This document shows positions 41,522-50,003 of a stretch of 56,057 nucleotides of DNA, in pieces; the stretch's first letter is position 1, and each line of letters begins with the position of its first letter. Source of the DNA: Dehalococcoidia bacterium. Its GTDB lineage: Bacteria; Chloroflexota; Dehalococcoidia; Lucifugimonadales; UBA1127. The notes below the pieces were generated by a model. That model did not search any database, had not been told where the DNA came from, and saw only the letters and a list, made by a program, of their open reading frames with translations. The stretch covers positions 1,456 to 57,512 of the forward strand of contig JAPYRQ010000005.1 in the NCBI GenBank assembly GCA_029936935.1. Reading direction: 5' to 3'. Made by a program: the position numbers and the translations under genes.

Positions 41522-43315
41522 CTAAAACACCGTTACGCTCTTGGCCAGATTTCGAGGGCGGTCTATCGAAAGGGATTTTGCCCGGGCGCAATTGTAGGCA
41601 ACGAGCTGCAGGGCTATAGTTGCCAAAATGGGAAAGAAATGTGGTTCCGTAGTGGGTAAATAGACAATATCATCCACTATCGACGCGAGATATTCATCAT
41701 GACTGTCAGTGAAAACGATCGTTGGGGCACCACGAGCACGCATTTCCCTAATGGCTTGGAGCACACGAGGGTAGGTATCATCTTTAGGCGCTAATACAAT
41801 CACCGGGGTTTCGTGGGTCAAAAGCGCGAGAGGCCCATGCTTCAGCTCGCCTGCGACAAGGGCTTCTGCGTGTAGATAAGCTAGTTCTTTCAATTTGAGG
41901 CTCGCCTCAAGCGCGACTGGATAGTTGATTCCCTTGGCAACAAGATATGCACTGGTATGGGGTGCTAGCTTTTTCCCAATCGAGTCTAATTGGGGTTGAA
42001 GTCCAAGCACCTGCTGGGCTTTGGAGGGCAACAGGCGCAATTCCGTCATAAGGTCGTGCAAGCGGTTAATGGGCGGAGGAAACAGTTGCAATCCTATCAA
42101 GAAAAGATCAATGAGTTGACTCGTGAAGGTTTTAGATGCCGCAACACTGATCTCAAGGCCGGCTTCCGTATAGATCGTCTGATCTGTGATGCGAGAAATA
42201 CTGCTGTTGTGCGTATTGGTTAGACCTAAGGTCGAGTAGCCGGCCTCGTGGGCTAGGCGGGCTGCATGGAGAGTATCCGCAGTCTCACCAGATTGGGTTA
42301 CGAAGATTCCTAGGTGTGCTTTATCCCCAGGCCTCATGTGAGAAATCTCTGAGGCGATGCGTGCTGACGTATTCACTGCCCCAAGCTCGGACAGGAAGTG
42401 CTCTCCAATGAGGCTGGCGTGGTACGCTGAGCCACATCCAGCGATAAAAATATGATCGAATTTGCCTTCGTTGAACAACTCCAACCCCAGAGTAACACTC
42501 GGATCGATGCTGGACATGTGTCCAGCCAAGGAATCGCGTATCATCTTGGGCTGCTGGTGGATCTCCTTCAAGAAATAGTGCTCATACCCCGCCAGGCCCC
42601 TCTCCTCTGGTTGTTTCGATACATGATGGACCGTGCGGGTTATCGAGTCCCCGTTTTGGAAGACCCTGACTTCGTTCGGCGTTACGGCGGCAACATCCCC
42701 ATCCTCAAGATACAAAACCTGGTCTGTGAATTCGATGATCGCGGGCACATCGGATGCCACAAAGTTTTCGGTGGGGCTCAAACCAATAACCAACGGACTC
42801 CCCATGCGAGCTGCAATCAATAAATCACTGTCCGCGAATAGGACCACAAGGGCGTAGGAGCCTTCAAGATCCTTGAGCGCACGAACAATACTCCCCATCT
42901 GTCCTTCAGAAGCGTAATTTTCAATCAAATGGACGATTACTTCGCTATCGGTGTCAGAAGAAAAAATATGGCCTTGGCCCATGAGTTTTTCGCGCAGAGA
43001 TAGATAGTTGGTAATATCACCGTTATGGACAATGGCTATTTGGCCGTTACAGTCGACGTGCGGGTGAGCGTTCTCCTCGGTAGGACTTCCCACCGTAGCC
43101 CACCGGGTATGACCTATGCCAGAACCCCCCTCTTCGATAGGAGGCATGGTTTTGAGATTCTCCACAAACCCGAATTGTTTTAACAAAGCCACACCGGTGG
43201 AATTCGATATTGCGATACCACAAGAATCATAGCCTCGATATTCGAGTCGTTCCAGCGCCTCTAAGAGAAGAGGGTAAGCGGTTTTTAGACCGGTATAACC
43301 AACTATTCCACACAT
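41522..43315 (-). CDS. glmS: Glutamine-fructose-6-phosphate aminotransferase
   Basis: 597 residues. N-terminal glutaminase with C2 nucleophile (MCGIVGYTG), RLEYRGYDSCGIA and HTRWATVG; then two SIS domains with FVTQSGETADTLHAARLAHE (in parts) and AELKHGPLALL; C-terminal ends KSVTVF, close to the usual 'lAKSVTVE'. Makes glucosamine-6-phosphate for UDP-GlcNAc. GAGGG precedes the ATG. It lies 42 nt after a GlmU-like gene; no glmS ribozyme is seen in that gap. Confidence 0.95.
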   Translation of the reverse strand: MCGIVGYTGLKTAYPLLLEALERLEYRGYDSCGIAISNSTGVALLKQFGFVENLKTMPPIEEGGSGIGHTRWATVGSPTEENAHPHVDCNGQIAIVHNGDITNYLSLREKLMGQGHIFSSDTDSEVIVHLIENYASEGQMGSIVRALKDLEGSYALVVLFADSDLLIAARMGSPLVIGLSPTENFVASDVPAIIEFTDQVLYLEDGDVAAVTPNEVRVFQNGDSITRTVHHVSKQPEERGLAGYEHYFLKEIHQQPKMIRDSLAGHMSSIDPSVTLGLELFNEGKFDHIFIAGCGSAYHASLIGEHFLSELGAVNTSARIASEISHMRPGDKAHLGIFVTQSGETADTLHAARLAHEAGYSTLGLTNTHNSSISRITDQTIYTEAGLEISVAASKTFTSQLIDLFLIGLQLFPPPINRLHDLMTELRLLPSKAQQVLGLQPQLDSIGKKLAPHTSAYLVAKGINYPVALEASLKLKELAYLHAEALVAGELKHGPLALLTHETPVIVLAPKDDTYPRVLQAIREMRARGAPTIVFTDSHDEYLASIVDDIVYLPTTEPHFFPILATIALQLVAYNCARAKSLSIDRPRNLAKSVTVF

Positions 43316-43357
43316 CGTGAAAGAACCCTCGATATATTCAAACTAACTAGGCCACCA

Positions 43358-44557
43358 CTATAAAACACGCGATGATTCCGGGATGGCATCTTGGATGAGT
43401 TTCATGTCACTGATATCAGCACCATGGCCAATCATGGTTCCTGGTCGGAGAGTCACTCGTGTTCCAATTCTTACATTTGCTGAGATTAATGAACCGCAGC
43501 GTGCCTCAACATAAATACCATTCATGTTCATATTTGCGTTGTCACTCATAGCCGAGAGAAACGGGCCCATGGATGTACTTTCCCCTATGATCGTATCTGT
43601 TAGATGGGAGTGGCTTCCAATTTGAACAGAATCCCCAACGATGCAATTACGCAGTTGGGAATACGCTTCAATGACCACGTTGTTTCCAATGCTCGTGTAA
43701 GGAAAGATTACTACCCCCGGCCCTACCTCGCATCCCTCGCCAATAATCACAGGCCCGACAATATAGCTGTTAGAACGAACGACACTGCCCCGCTCGATTC
43801 TTACCTCGCCTTTTAGGGTTACGCCCGGCTCACATTGACCACTGCACTCTCCTTTAATGCTTGACAGGGCAAGCCCATTCAACCGTAGCAAGTCCCAGGG
43901 ATAAACCGCATCCCACCAATCCGCAGTGGTCTTACAGGCCGAAAATTGATTGCCATCCTTGATCATCTTGTTGATAGCATCGGGCAAACTTAATTCTTCA
44001 GAAAGGTAGGAAAATATCTCTTGGGTCAGCGAATATACCCCCGTATTGATCCAGGGACTCGCTTGCTCTTCAGGTGTTTCCACCAGGTTGGTCGCTATGT
44101 CGTTTTCGACTTCTACGACCCCGTGCTGGTCGCCTCGTGCTTGATCTGTTACAAGGATCGCATTCTCAGTTGAGCGAACAAGTTCACCGATTGCCGCAGC
44201 GCTGATAATATTGTCCCCCGGTAGAACGAGGAAATGCTGTGCAGCAGTCTCTTGGGCAGCATCAAGGGCATGGCCAGTACCAAGTTGGTTCTCCTGCACC
44301 ACGTACTGTAGTGTGACCCCCATGCGCTCACCGGAGCCGAGATAGTCTTGCACCATCTCTCGTTGATACCCAACCACAAGGACGATGTCTCGGATGCCGT
44401 TTGCTGCCAATGCCTCGATAACGAATTCTATGATGGGTTTGTTTCCAACTGGGAGCATAACTTTGGGGCGTAACGCAGTGAGGACAGAAAGCCGCTCACC
44501 TCTTCCAGCCGCGAGGATGATGGCTTGTGTAACTCTGGGTTGCTGACCGGAGTTCAA
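43358..44557 (-). CDS. Bifunctional GlmU-like sugar-1-phosphate nucleotidylyltransferase
   Basis: 399 residues from TTG 44557, which has GGAGAGGAG upstream; an ATG at 44611 lacks one. N-terminal nucleotidyltransferase: AIILAAGRGERLS, LRPKVMLPVGNKPIIEFV and VLPGDN (metal Asp). C-terminal left-handed beta-helix hexapeptide repeats (VGPVIIGEGCEVGPGVVIFP etc.), ending before a typical GlmU tail. The layout resembles archaeal ST0452-type enzymes that make UDP-GlcNAc or UDP-GalNAc. Pairing with glmS supports amino-sugar nucleotide synthesis; glmM is absent here. Confidence 0.85.
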   Translation of the reverse strand: MNSGQQPRVTQAIILAAGRGERLSVLTALRPKVMLPVGNKPIIEFVIEALAANGIRDIVLVVGYQREMVQDYLGSGERMGVTLQYVVQENQLGTGHALDAAQETAAQHFLVLPGDNIISAAAIGELVRSTENAILVTDQARGDQHGVVEVENDIATNLVETPEEQASPWINTGVYSLTQEIFSYLSEELSLPDAINKMIKDGNQFSACKTTADWWDAVYPWDLLRLNGLALSSIKGECSGQCEPGVTLKGEVRIERGSVVRSNSYIVGPVIIGEGCEVGPGVVIFPYTSIGNNVVIEAYSQLRNCIVGDSVQIGSHSHLTDTIIGESTSMGPFLSAMSDNANMNMNGIYVEARCGSLISANVRIGTRVTLRPGTMIGHGADISDMKLIQDAIPESSRVL

Positions 44558-44696
44558 CGAATCATCTCCTCTCCAAAAGGTGATGGGCGATACCGCTTCA
44601 ATAGCTAGCATAGTAACGGTAATGCTATGTCATTGTATATAACGGGCGTAAACGAGAAAGGGCTCGTGTGTCCAGGAGGGAATCCTCATGTAGAGA

Positions 44697-44795
44697 TTAG
44701 ATTTCGTTGATGGTTTCAGCAATTCGTTGTTTGCGACCTTCCCCGTGGGAAGCTTTTCTGATTGGACTTTGTTTCCGAACGTTTCTCAAATGCTG
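44697..44795 (-). pseudogene. Possible C-terminal tail of a lost sugar-pathway enzyme
   Basis: An open stretch before TAA (44697-44699) reads RKQSPIRKASHGEGRKQRIA then ETINEI. The G-x-G...RI(A/V)..I ending recalls UDP-GlcNAc 2-epimerase and some glycosyltransferase C-termini, but spacing differs by one residue. No start or upstream part is present. Low confidence. Confidence 0.25.
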
Positions 44796-44802
44796 TTGAC
44801 AA

Positions 44803-44836
44803 CGTAAGGGCCGCTACATTCGTAGCGGCCCTTACG
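44803..44836. terminator. Perfect hairpin, CGTAAGGGCCGCTAC stem
   Basis: 15-16 bp perfect stem (CGTAAGGGCCGCTAC/GTAGCGGCCCTTACG) with a 3-4 nt loop. No long U-tract on either side (GTTGTC to the left on the minus strand). It follows the truncated membrane-protein tail ending at 44859, whose terminator it probably was. Confidence 0.65.
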
Positions 44837-44858
44837 AGAACCATGATCTAACGTTTAT

Positions 44859-45004
44859 CTAGACGCTTGGACCTCGCGACTTCCTGACAAAGAACAGGAA
44901 TCCGCCACCCAGTATCACGACCGCGATAATGATCCCAATGATGAGAGCCAGGTTATCGTCATCATCTTCAGTCGCAGGTGCTGCCGTTGCCGGAGGTGCA
45001 ACGA
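44859..45004 (-). pseudogene. C-terminal fragment of a surface protein with a TM anchor
   Basis: Read leftward to TAG (44859-44861): APPATAAPATEDDDDNLALI, then a hydrophobic helix (IGIIIAVVILGGGFLFF) and a basic end VRKSRGPSV. This is the anchor end of an outward-facing protein with a Pro/Ala linker. Everything N-terminal to about 45004 is gone; the next bases belong to an EF-G fragment on the other strand. Confidence 0.65.
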
Positions 45005-45141
45005 TATGCGCTGGACCTGCGCTCTCTGACCCACGGCCGGGGGTCGTTCAAGATGGAAGTTGACCACTACGAGCCATTGCTGCCCAACATGACCCAGAAG
45101 ATGGTTGATCAGCACAAGGAAGCGGAGGCGGCGAAAGCATA
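45005..45141 (+). pseudogene. C-terminal fragment of an elongation factor G gene
   Basis: 45 codons ending at TAA: YALDLRSLTHGRGSFKMEVD then HYEPLLPNMTQKMVDQHK and an acidic tail. 'DLRSLT.GRGsf.mef.hYe' is the invariant EF-G domain V ending. The rest of the roughly 700-codon gene is absent, and no start codon is available. It must be a second or decayed copy, since EF-G is essential. Its 5' edge coincides with the edge of the oppositely oriented membrane-protein fragment. Confidence 0.75.
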
Positions 45142-45206
45142 ATATCTCGATTCGGCGAGATGTTTTCAGAAAATGGAGGGCCGCCTTGGCTGAATGCGCA
45201 CATAAA

Positions 45207-45238
45207 AAGGGAGCCCCCGATATTTCGGGGGCTCCCTT
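45207..45238 (-). terminator. Strong terminator of the 145-residue gene
   Basis: AAGGGAGCCCCCGA/TCGGGGGCTCCCTT perfect stem with a short loop. On the minus strand it is followed by TTTTTATG, right after the stop of the gene at 45256. Confidence 0.9.
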
Positions 45239-45255
45239 GCTGTTTCGGGTTTGAT

Positions 45256-45693
45256 CTAGGAGTTGGCTGACCACACGGTATAGTAGTTCTCGCCTCGGAT
45301 GACCGCCACCATCTCGGCCCGCTCCAACTTGTGAAGCTCCTCAAGGGCGTTCTCGCACTCCTGAATCAGTTCAGGGTTGCCGGTGTCGGCAGCCCGCTTC
45401 ATGAGGTGGTCGTAGATGCCCAGTCGGACAAAACTCTCAACGCTCTTGGTCCAGGGGAACATGGTGACGTTGGTAGGTCGTGGCAGGCTGGGGCGCTGTC
45501 GACGTATGTACCGGAGCCTGTCCTCTGGTCCGCGAGACTGGGCTGCGATGCGGATGATGGGTGGGTCGGTGTCGCTGGGACGGACATCGATCACAAGACT
45601 CTTGCGAATCATCCCGAACAGGATGGAGATGACCTCTGCCTCTTTGATGCTGTCCAAGACCCGTTCCAGGTCTACTTGAAAGTCATCTTCCAC
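45256..45693 (-). CDS. Unknown 145-residue protein
   Basis: No family recognised. GTG start with GAGGAG upstream. N-terminal helix (DFQVDLERVLDSIKEAEVIS), a beta-rich middle with LVIDVRPSDTDPPIIRIAAQ, a Pro/Arg-rich loop (RRQRPSLPRPTNVT), then helices and a final beta strand (VIRGENYYTVWS). Soluble, normal codon use, own terminator, so probably a real, lineage-specific cytoplasmic protein. Confidence 0.75.
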   Translation of the reverse strand: MEDDFQVDLERVLDSIKEAEVISILFGMIRKSLVIDVRPSDTDPPIIRIAAQSRGPEDRLRYIRRQRPSLPRPTNVTMFPWTKSVESFVRLGIYDHLMKRAADTGNPELIQECENALEELHKLERAEMVAVIRGENYYTVWSANS

Positions 45694-45811
45694 GGTTGTG
45701 CTCCTCTGATGGCCTACTAGCTAGTAACTTGGGTTGACATCACCTTCCAAACAGCATGAAATGCGACGGGCGGAAGGATGATTCTCAATCTAGCATGGCT
45801 CTATATGGGTG

Positions 45812-46414
45812 TCAAACGAGGAATGCCCGAATTGCTGCTGCGGCTTCGGCGGGTTGCTCTCTGGGCATGAGATGGCCTGCCTTCGATATGACACATAGCT
45901 GGGTGTCTGGAATCATCCGGGAGAGATACTCCATTGCGGCAGGAGGGCTAATCGCATCGTCTTCCCCTCTCATAAGGAGCGTTGGCGCTTGGATTGAACC
46001 CAGAGAAGACGAGATGTCCGTCCTGTCATCAACAAACCACGAGGGGGTGGCCTCAGGCATCTCCTTGGTGAAATCAAGCCGCCAATCTTCTGCATTGAAC
46101 GGGGTTATGTCCATGCCGCCGGAAGTGCCAGCCAGCACCAGCTTCTCAATCAGGTCTGGCTGTTCTAAAGCCATCAGCAGTGCCACGACGCCTCCCATGG
46201 ACTGAGCGACGATATGCATTGGCTGCTGAACCTTCTTGAATACAAAATCGACTAGATCAGTGAGTTTTGAAACGGAGGGGTCTGGGGGAGTATCACCAAA
46301 TCCTGGCCAACCGAGAAACACCTGCTTCAAAGGCAGGCCAATCGCCTCAGCTACAGGTTTCCAAAAGCCAGCCCTTCCGCCAGCGTCCGGTAGAAAAACT
46401 ATCTGGTCTGCCAA
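45812..46414 (-). CDS. Alpha/beta-hydrolase
   Basis: 200 residues, short for the fold. Nucleophile Ser in the elbow VAQSMGGVVAL, acid Asp in LLMRGEDDAISPP, and His in SKAGHLMPREQP. Oxyanion-hole region FLPDAGG near the N-terminus. TTG start after GAGGTGAGATG. The short cap and general esterase-like layout do not reveal the substrate. Stands alone, divergent from the membrane protease gene. Confidence 0.85.
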   Translation of the reverse strand: MADQIVFLPDAGGRAGFWKPVAEAIGLPLKQVFLGWPGFGDTPPDPSVSKLTDLVDFVFKKVQQPMHIVAQSMGGVVALLMALEQPDLIEKLVLAGTSGGMDITPFNAEDWRLDFTKEMPEATPSWFVDDRTDISSSLGSIQAPTLLMRGEDDAISPPAAMEYLSRMIPDTQLCVISKAGHLMPREQPAEAAAAIRAFLV

Positions 46415-46506
46415 TACATCTCACCTCAAGTGCTATGACGTATATCTTCATACGTTTAAGGGTTCTCAGGCTCTCCGTGCTATGCTGAACCCCTATCTAG
46501 AGAGCG

Positions 46507-47832
46507 GTGAAAGCACAGCCGATGCAGATACCCGGTGCCTTGAAGAAGTTTGAATGGCTGGCAAAGGTGATAAGCCTGCCCGGCCGCTTGCGCTGGCGAC
46601 GGTGGTTGGGGTTCACTGCCCTCCTTGTTCTGGCCATGGTGATGATGCGCGAAGAGGCCTTCGCCCTGACGCCCACCACTCGCGCCACCGCTTCCAGCAG
46701 CTTCTCGCTGGAGGGGTGGGTCGCTAAGAACCTCACAACCAAAGCCCTGGGAGGCCTGTTCGATTTCCTGCCGGGCCGAGGCCAATCCGAGGAGGAACGC
46801 CAATCCGCTGTGAGCAGATACTTCGATCTTGGCGAACAGGTGCGTCGCATCGAGGGCGCATTGGCTCTATCGGTGGCCAGCGGAGGCATAGGCGGCGAGG
46901 ACAACCCGGAAGCGGAAGCCCTTGAAGAAGAGTTGGATGGGTTGCGTGAACAGCGCGATGACCTCAGTGGATTGGTGGAGGCTGAACTTGAGAAAGTCGT
47001 CGCAAAGGTGCTACGGGAACAGGACCTGGATAGGAACTGGGGTCCCTTTGAGCCGCTGTTCCCTCCCGTGTCGTTCAGGCTGGAACGGCTGCCGAAACTT
47101 ATCGTCGTCTCGCCCAGGGATCGCATAGCCACCCTGGAAGTCCATCTGCTGGAATCCGGCCTGTCCATTGCTGAACGGGAATCGCTGGAAACAGAAGTCG
47201 GCCCTGACCAAAACCGCTCGGCGCTGGTCACCGGCCTTGGTGGGTTGGCCACCTTTCCGTCGCTCGTCTCGGACTCCCAGTCGCTACGGTTTTCCCTTCA
47301 GACCATCGTCCACGAGTGGCTTCACCACTATTTCTTCTTCCACTCGTTGGGGCAGTCGTATTTCGATTCTGCGACCATGACGACTCTGAACGAGACGGCT
47401 GCGGACATCGGCGGGAAGGAGCTGGGCGACCTTGCATTCATTGCCCTTGGCGGCGAGATACCTCCGCCTCGCGACGCAGACTCGACAGAAGCTCCAATCG
47501 ACAGCGACCGTTTCGATTTCAATCAAACGATGCGCGAGACCCGACTGCGAACCGACGAGTTGTTGGAAGCGGGCATGATCGACGAGGCAGAGGCGTACAT
47601 GGAGGAGCGACGGCAGATATTCGTGGAGAACGGATATCCCATCCGTTTCCTCAATCAGGCATACTTCGCGTTTCACGGCACCTACGCGGAGAATGCTGCC
47701 TCCGTAAGCCCCATAGCAGGCGAACTGCGCAAGGTGCGGGATGACAGCGACGACATCGGCAGGTTCATCCAACGTGTCAGGGGCTTTGGCAATTACCAGT
47801 CGTTCAAAGAGTACGTGGAACAACTACCGTAG
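46507..47832 (+). CDS. Membrane-anchored HExxH metallopeptidase-like protein
   Basis: 441 residues. One TM helix (about 34-48), then a large presumably external domain. Zinc-site motif H269-E-W-L-H273 in TIVHEWLHHYFFFHSLG, and a second conserved helix LNETAADIGGKELG, with E296 or D300 as the likely third ligand, as in gluzincins. An acidic coiled-coil stretch lies at 131-170. No peptidase family named with confidence. GTG start; ATG 46522 is an alternative. TGC-TATGCT at 46478-46486 is a likely extended -10. The PAP2 and MFS genes follow on the same strand. Confidence 0.7.
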   Translation: MKAQPMQIPGALKKFEWLAKVISLPGRLRWRRWLGFTALLVLAMVMMREEAFALTPTTRATASSSFSLEGWVAKNLTTKALGGLFDFLPGRGQSEEERQSAVSRYFDLGEQVRRIEGALALSVASGGIGGEDNPEAEALEEELDGLREQRDDLSGLVEAELEKVVAKVLREQDLDRNWGPFEPLFPPVSFRLERLPKLIVVSPRDRIATLEVHLLESGLSIAERESLETEVGPDQNRSALVTGLGGLATFPSLVSDSQSLRFSLQTIVHEWLHHYFFFHSLGQSYFDSATMTTLNETAADIGGKELGDLAFIALGGEIPPPRDADSTEAPIDSDRFDFNQTMRETRLRTDELLEAGMIDEAEAYMEERRQIFVENGYPIRFLNQAYFAFHGTYAENAASVSPIAGELRKVRDDSDDIGRFIQRVRGFGNYQSFKEYVEQLP

Positions 47833-47969
47833 CCAGTGCCCTGGTTGCTCTGGCTTTCTGTGTACGATACCCTCCCTTACCAAGCAACCCTGGGGACATA
47901 GAGGGACACGCCATTCAAAGAATCAGCGATTTCCTTCGCACTTGCCGGCCCACCAATGTCTGGGGGCCT

Positions 47970-48602
47970 GTGGCTCTGGCTGCCCTGATTGTGGCGATGA
48001 CTGTGCTTGCCCTTTTCGCCCGTGACCGCGCATTCTTCGTATGGGATGTCACCGTTGCCGGGTGGGTGATGGACATACCGGGTCCGGGAGTAAGCTCACT
48101 CATGGAAGCAGTGTCATGGGCCGGGGTTAAAATGGCCATCGTCATCATGGTACTGGCAGCAACGGCACTGGCCACCCGGTTTTTGGGCTGGCGTGCGGGA
48201 TTGCTGGTGTTTTCTGTGCTGATTATCACGGCGGCGAACGAGGAGTTCAAGGAAATCATCGGGCGGCCTCGCCCTGACGACGTGGATGGACTGGGAAACA
48301 AGAGCTTTCCCAGTGGTCATGCGCTGTATGCATCGCTCCTGACGGGAGTGACATGGTTGTTGGTAGCGCCCAAGTTGCCCAAACAAAGCCATCGCTTAAT
48401 CATGGCAGGAACATTTGTTGCCTGGCTGCTGGTGACGGGGATGTCCCGCATCCATCTGGAGAAGCACTGGCCGAGTGATGTGTTGGGCGCCTACCTGTTG
48501 GGGGCTGCGTTGCTACTGGTCATGGCGTGGGCGATTCCTATCTTGGATGGAATCGGGCGATCCTCTCTCGAATCCTCACCCGATGAAGGGGAGGCCTCTT
48601 GA
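47970..48602 (+). CDS. PAP2-family membrane phosphatase
   Basis: About 210 residues, five to six TM helices. The three phosphatase motifs are complete: KEIIGRPRP, SFPSGHALY and SRIHLEKHWPSDVLGAY. Acts on lipid pyrophosphates such as undecaprenyl-PP or phosphatidate at the outer membrane face. The GTG at 47970 leaves a short first helix; an open frame extends to about 47905 without a standard start codon, so the true start is uncertain. Its TGA overlaps the TTG start of the MFS gene. Confidence 0.85.
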   Translation: MALAALIVAMTVLALFARDRAFFVWDVTVAGWVMDIPGPGVSSLMEAVSWAGVKMAIVIMVLAATALATRFLGWRAGLLVFSVLIITAANEEFKEIIGRPRPDDVDGLGNKSFPSGHALYASLLTGVTWLLVAPKLPKQSHRLIMAGTFVAWLLVTGMSRIHLEKHWPSDVLGAYLLGAALLLVMAWAIPILDGIGRSSLESSPDEGEAS

Positions 48603-49909
48603 AGAAATCCCTTGCCCAGCGGCTGCCCTTCTATTACGGCTGGGTCATCGTCGCATTCGGCTTTGTCTTTGGCGCTTTCAATGTTGGCATGACCTCCTGG
48701 GGGCTCGGAGTGTTTGTCACGCCTATGCAAGAGGACCTGGATTGGGACAGGAGTCTGGTCTTCCTCCCGATGTTGGTGGGTGCGTTGGTCACACTGCCGC
48801 TGGGCATCGTCCTTGGCCCACTTGCCGATAAGAAGCATGGGCCGCGACTCATGGCCATCATCGGTGTAATCCTGTTTGGTATTTCCCTCCTGTACATGAG
48901 GAATGCAGGGAACGTCTTTGGTTACATTCTAATTTTTGGCGTGGTAGGCGGGCTTGGGCGTTTCACAGTCCAGATAGCGCTGGTGGTCGTTCCCAAGTGG
49001 TTTGTACGCAAACGAGGGCTGGCCCAGGCTTCAGTCTCGGCAGGGTTCTCCGTTGGGCCGCTGATCTTCCCACTCATTCTGCAGAGCCTTGTCGATAGCA
49101 TTGGCTGGCGCGATGCCTGGTTTGTGATGGGTATTGCGTTGCTGGCCCTGGCGCTGCCGGGTGCGTTTCTCATAATCCGATCTCCGGAGGATGTGGGTCT
49201 GCTGCCCGATGGCGATAAACCGGACGATTCGCCTGCGGACGCCCCGGTTGCTGCAAGAACTGCCGCTCCTCCCCGTGGCAACTCAGGGGAGGTCAGCCTG
49301 ACGCGCAAGGAAGCGTTGCATACACGCCAGTTCTGGTATCTGGTGGTGGCGATAGGTCTTGCAACAGTAGGAATCCGGGGGATGATTCCCAACTTCCAGC
49401 CGTTCTTCATTTCCCTGGATTTCAATGCGACCACAGCAGCTGCATCCATCACCGCCTATGCAGTCCCTGCCATTATCATGGGGTTTGTGTTCGGCATCAT
49501 GGCTGACAAGCAAGGGCCGCGAAAGCCTTTCTTGATTGTCTGTTGCATCGTTGCCAGCGGTCTCGTGCTGGTCTCTCTGGTGTCCATCATGCAGAACGTC
49601 GTCATGATGTTCGCTGCAATGATCTACCTGGGGTTTGGGCTGAACGCGTTCTTCGTGGTGAGTCAGGTCTTCGTCGCCAATACGTTCGGGCGACAGCACA
49701 TCGGCGCGATTAGAGGGGTAATGCAGACTGTAAACAATCTGGCTACCTTCGGCGGGCCGTGGCTCTTCGGCGTCATGTACGACATTTCGTCCGAGTACAT
49801 CGTGCTCTTCTCTGTGGCAGTGGGCTTCTGGCTTATCACCATCACTATGGGCACACTGGTCAAACCCCTCGTGCGACCACCGGCTCAACCAACGCCCGAA
49901 ACATCCTGA
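48599..49909 (+). CDS. MFS transporter (monocarboxylate-like)
   Basis: 436 residues, 12 TM helices with a central loop at about 200-240 (PDDSPADAPVAA). The TM2-3 loop has GPLADKKHGPR, the MFS A-motif analog, and TM8-9 GIMADKQGPRKP repeats it. FYYGWVIVAFGFVFGA is typical of oxalate/formate-antiporter and monocarboxylate-type MFS proteins. TTG start overlapping the PAP2 stop (TTGA), with GGGGAGG upstream. Substrate unknown; an organic acid is likely. Confidence 0.85.
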   Translation: MKKSLAQRLPFYYGWVIVAFGFVFGAFNVGMTSWGLGVFVTPMQEDLDWDRSLVFLPMLVGALVTLPLGIVLGPLADKKHGPRLMAIIGVILFGISLLYMRNAGNVFGYILIFGVVGGLGRFTVQIALVVVPKWFVRKRGLAQASVSAGFSVGPLIFPLILQSLVDSIGWRDAWFVMGIALLALALPGAFLIIRSPEDVGLLPDGDKPDDSPADAPVAARTAAPPRGNSGEVSLTRKEALHTRQFWYLVVAIGLATVGIRGMIPNFQPFFISLDFNATTAAASITAYAVPAIIMGFVFGIMADKQGPRKPFLIVCCIVASGLVLVSLVSIMQNVVMMFAAMIYLGFGLNAFFVVSQVFVANTFGRQHIGAIRGVMQTVNNLATFGGPWLFGVMYDISSEYIVLFSVAVGFWLITITMGTLVKPLVRPPAQPTPETS

Positions 49910-49988
49910 CATCGTCGCACCCTTGACCCTAACATTGAGCGTGTGTCTAATGAGGGTGTTGGAGTGTTCCTGATTCAGCGGGATTGGG

Positions 49989-49997
49989 TGGTATCGT
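49989..49997 (+). promoter_or_regulatory. Extended -10 (TGG-TATCGT) for the SCO1664 gene
   Basis: TATCGT ends six bases (ACGCCT) before the GTG start at 50004. No ribosome site fits. Same geometry as at mutL. Confidence 0.5.
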
Positions 49998-50003
49998 ACG
50001 CCT

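Noticed and set aside
41303-41659. 118-codon plus-strand frame overlapping glmS
   Set aside because: Its second half is antisense to the conserved glmS C-terminus and the first part shows no family content.
43316-43357. glmS ribozyme upstream of glmS
   Set aside because: The 42-nt gap between the GlmU-like gene and glmS is too short and lacks the ribozyme core.
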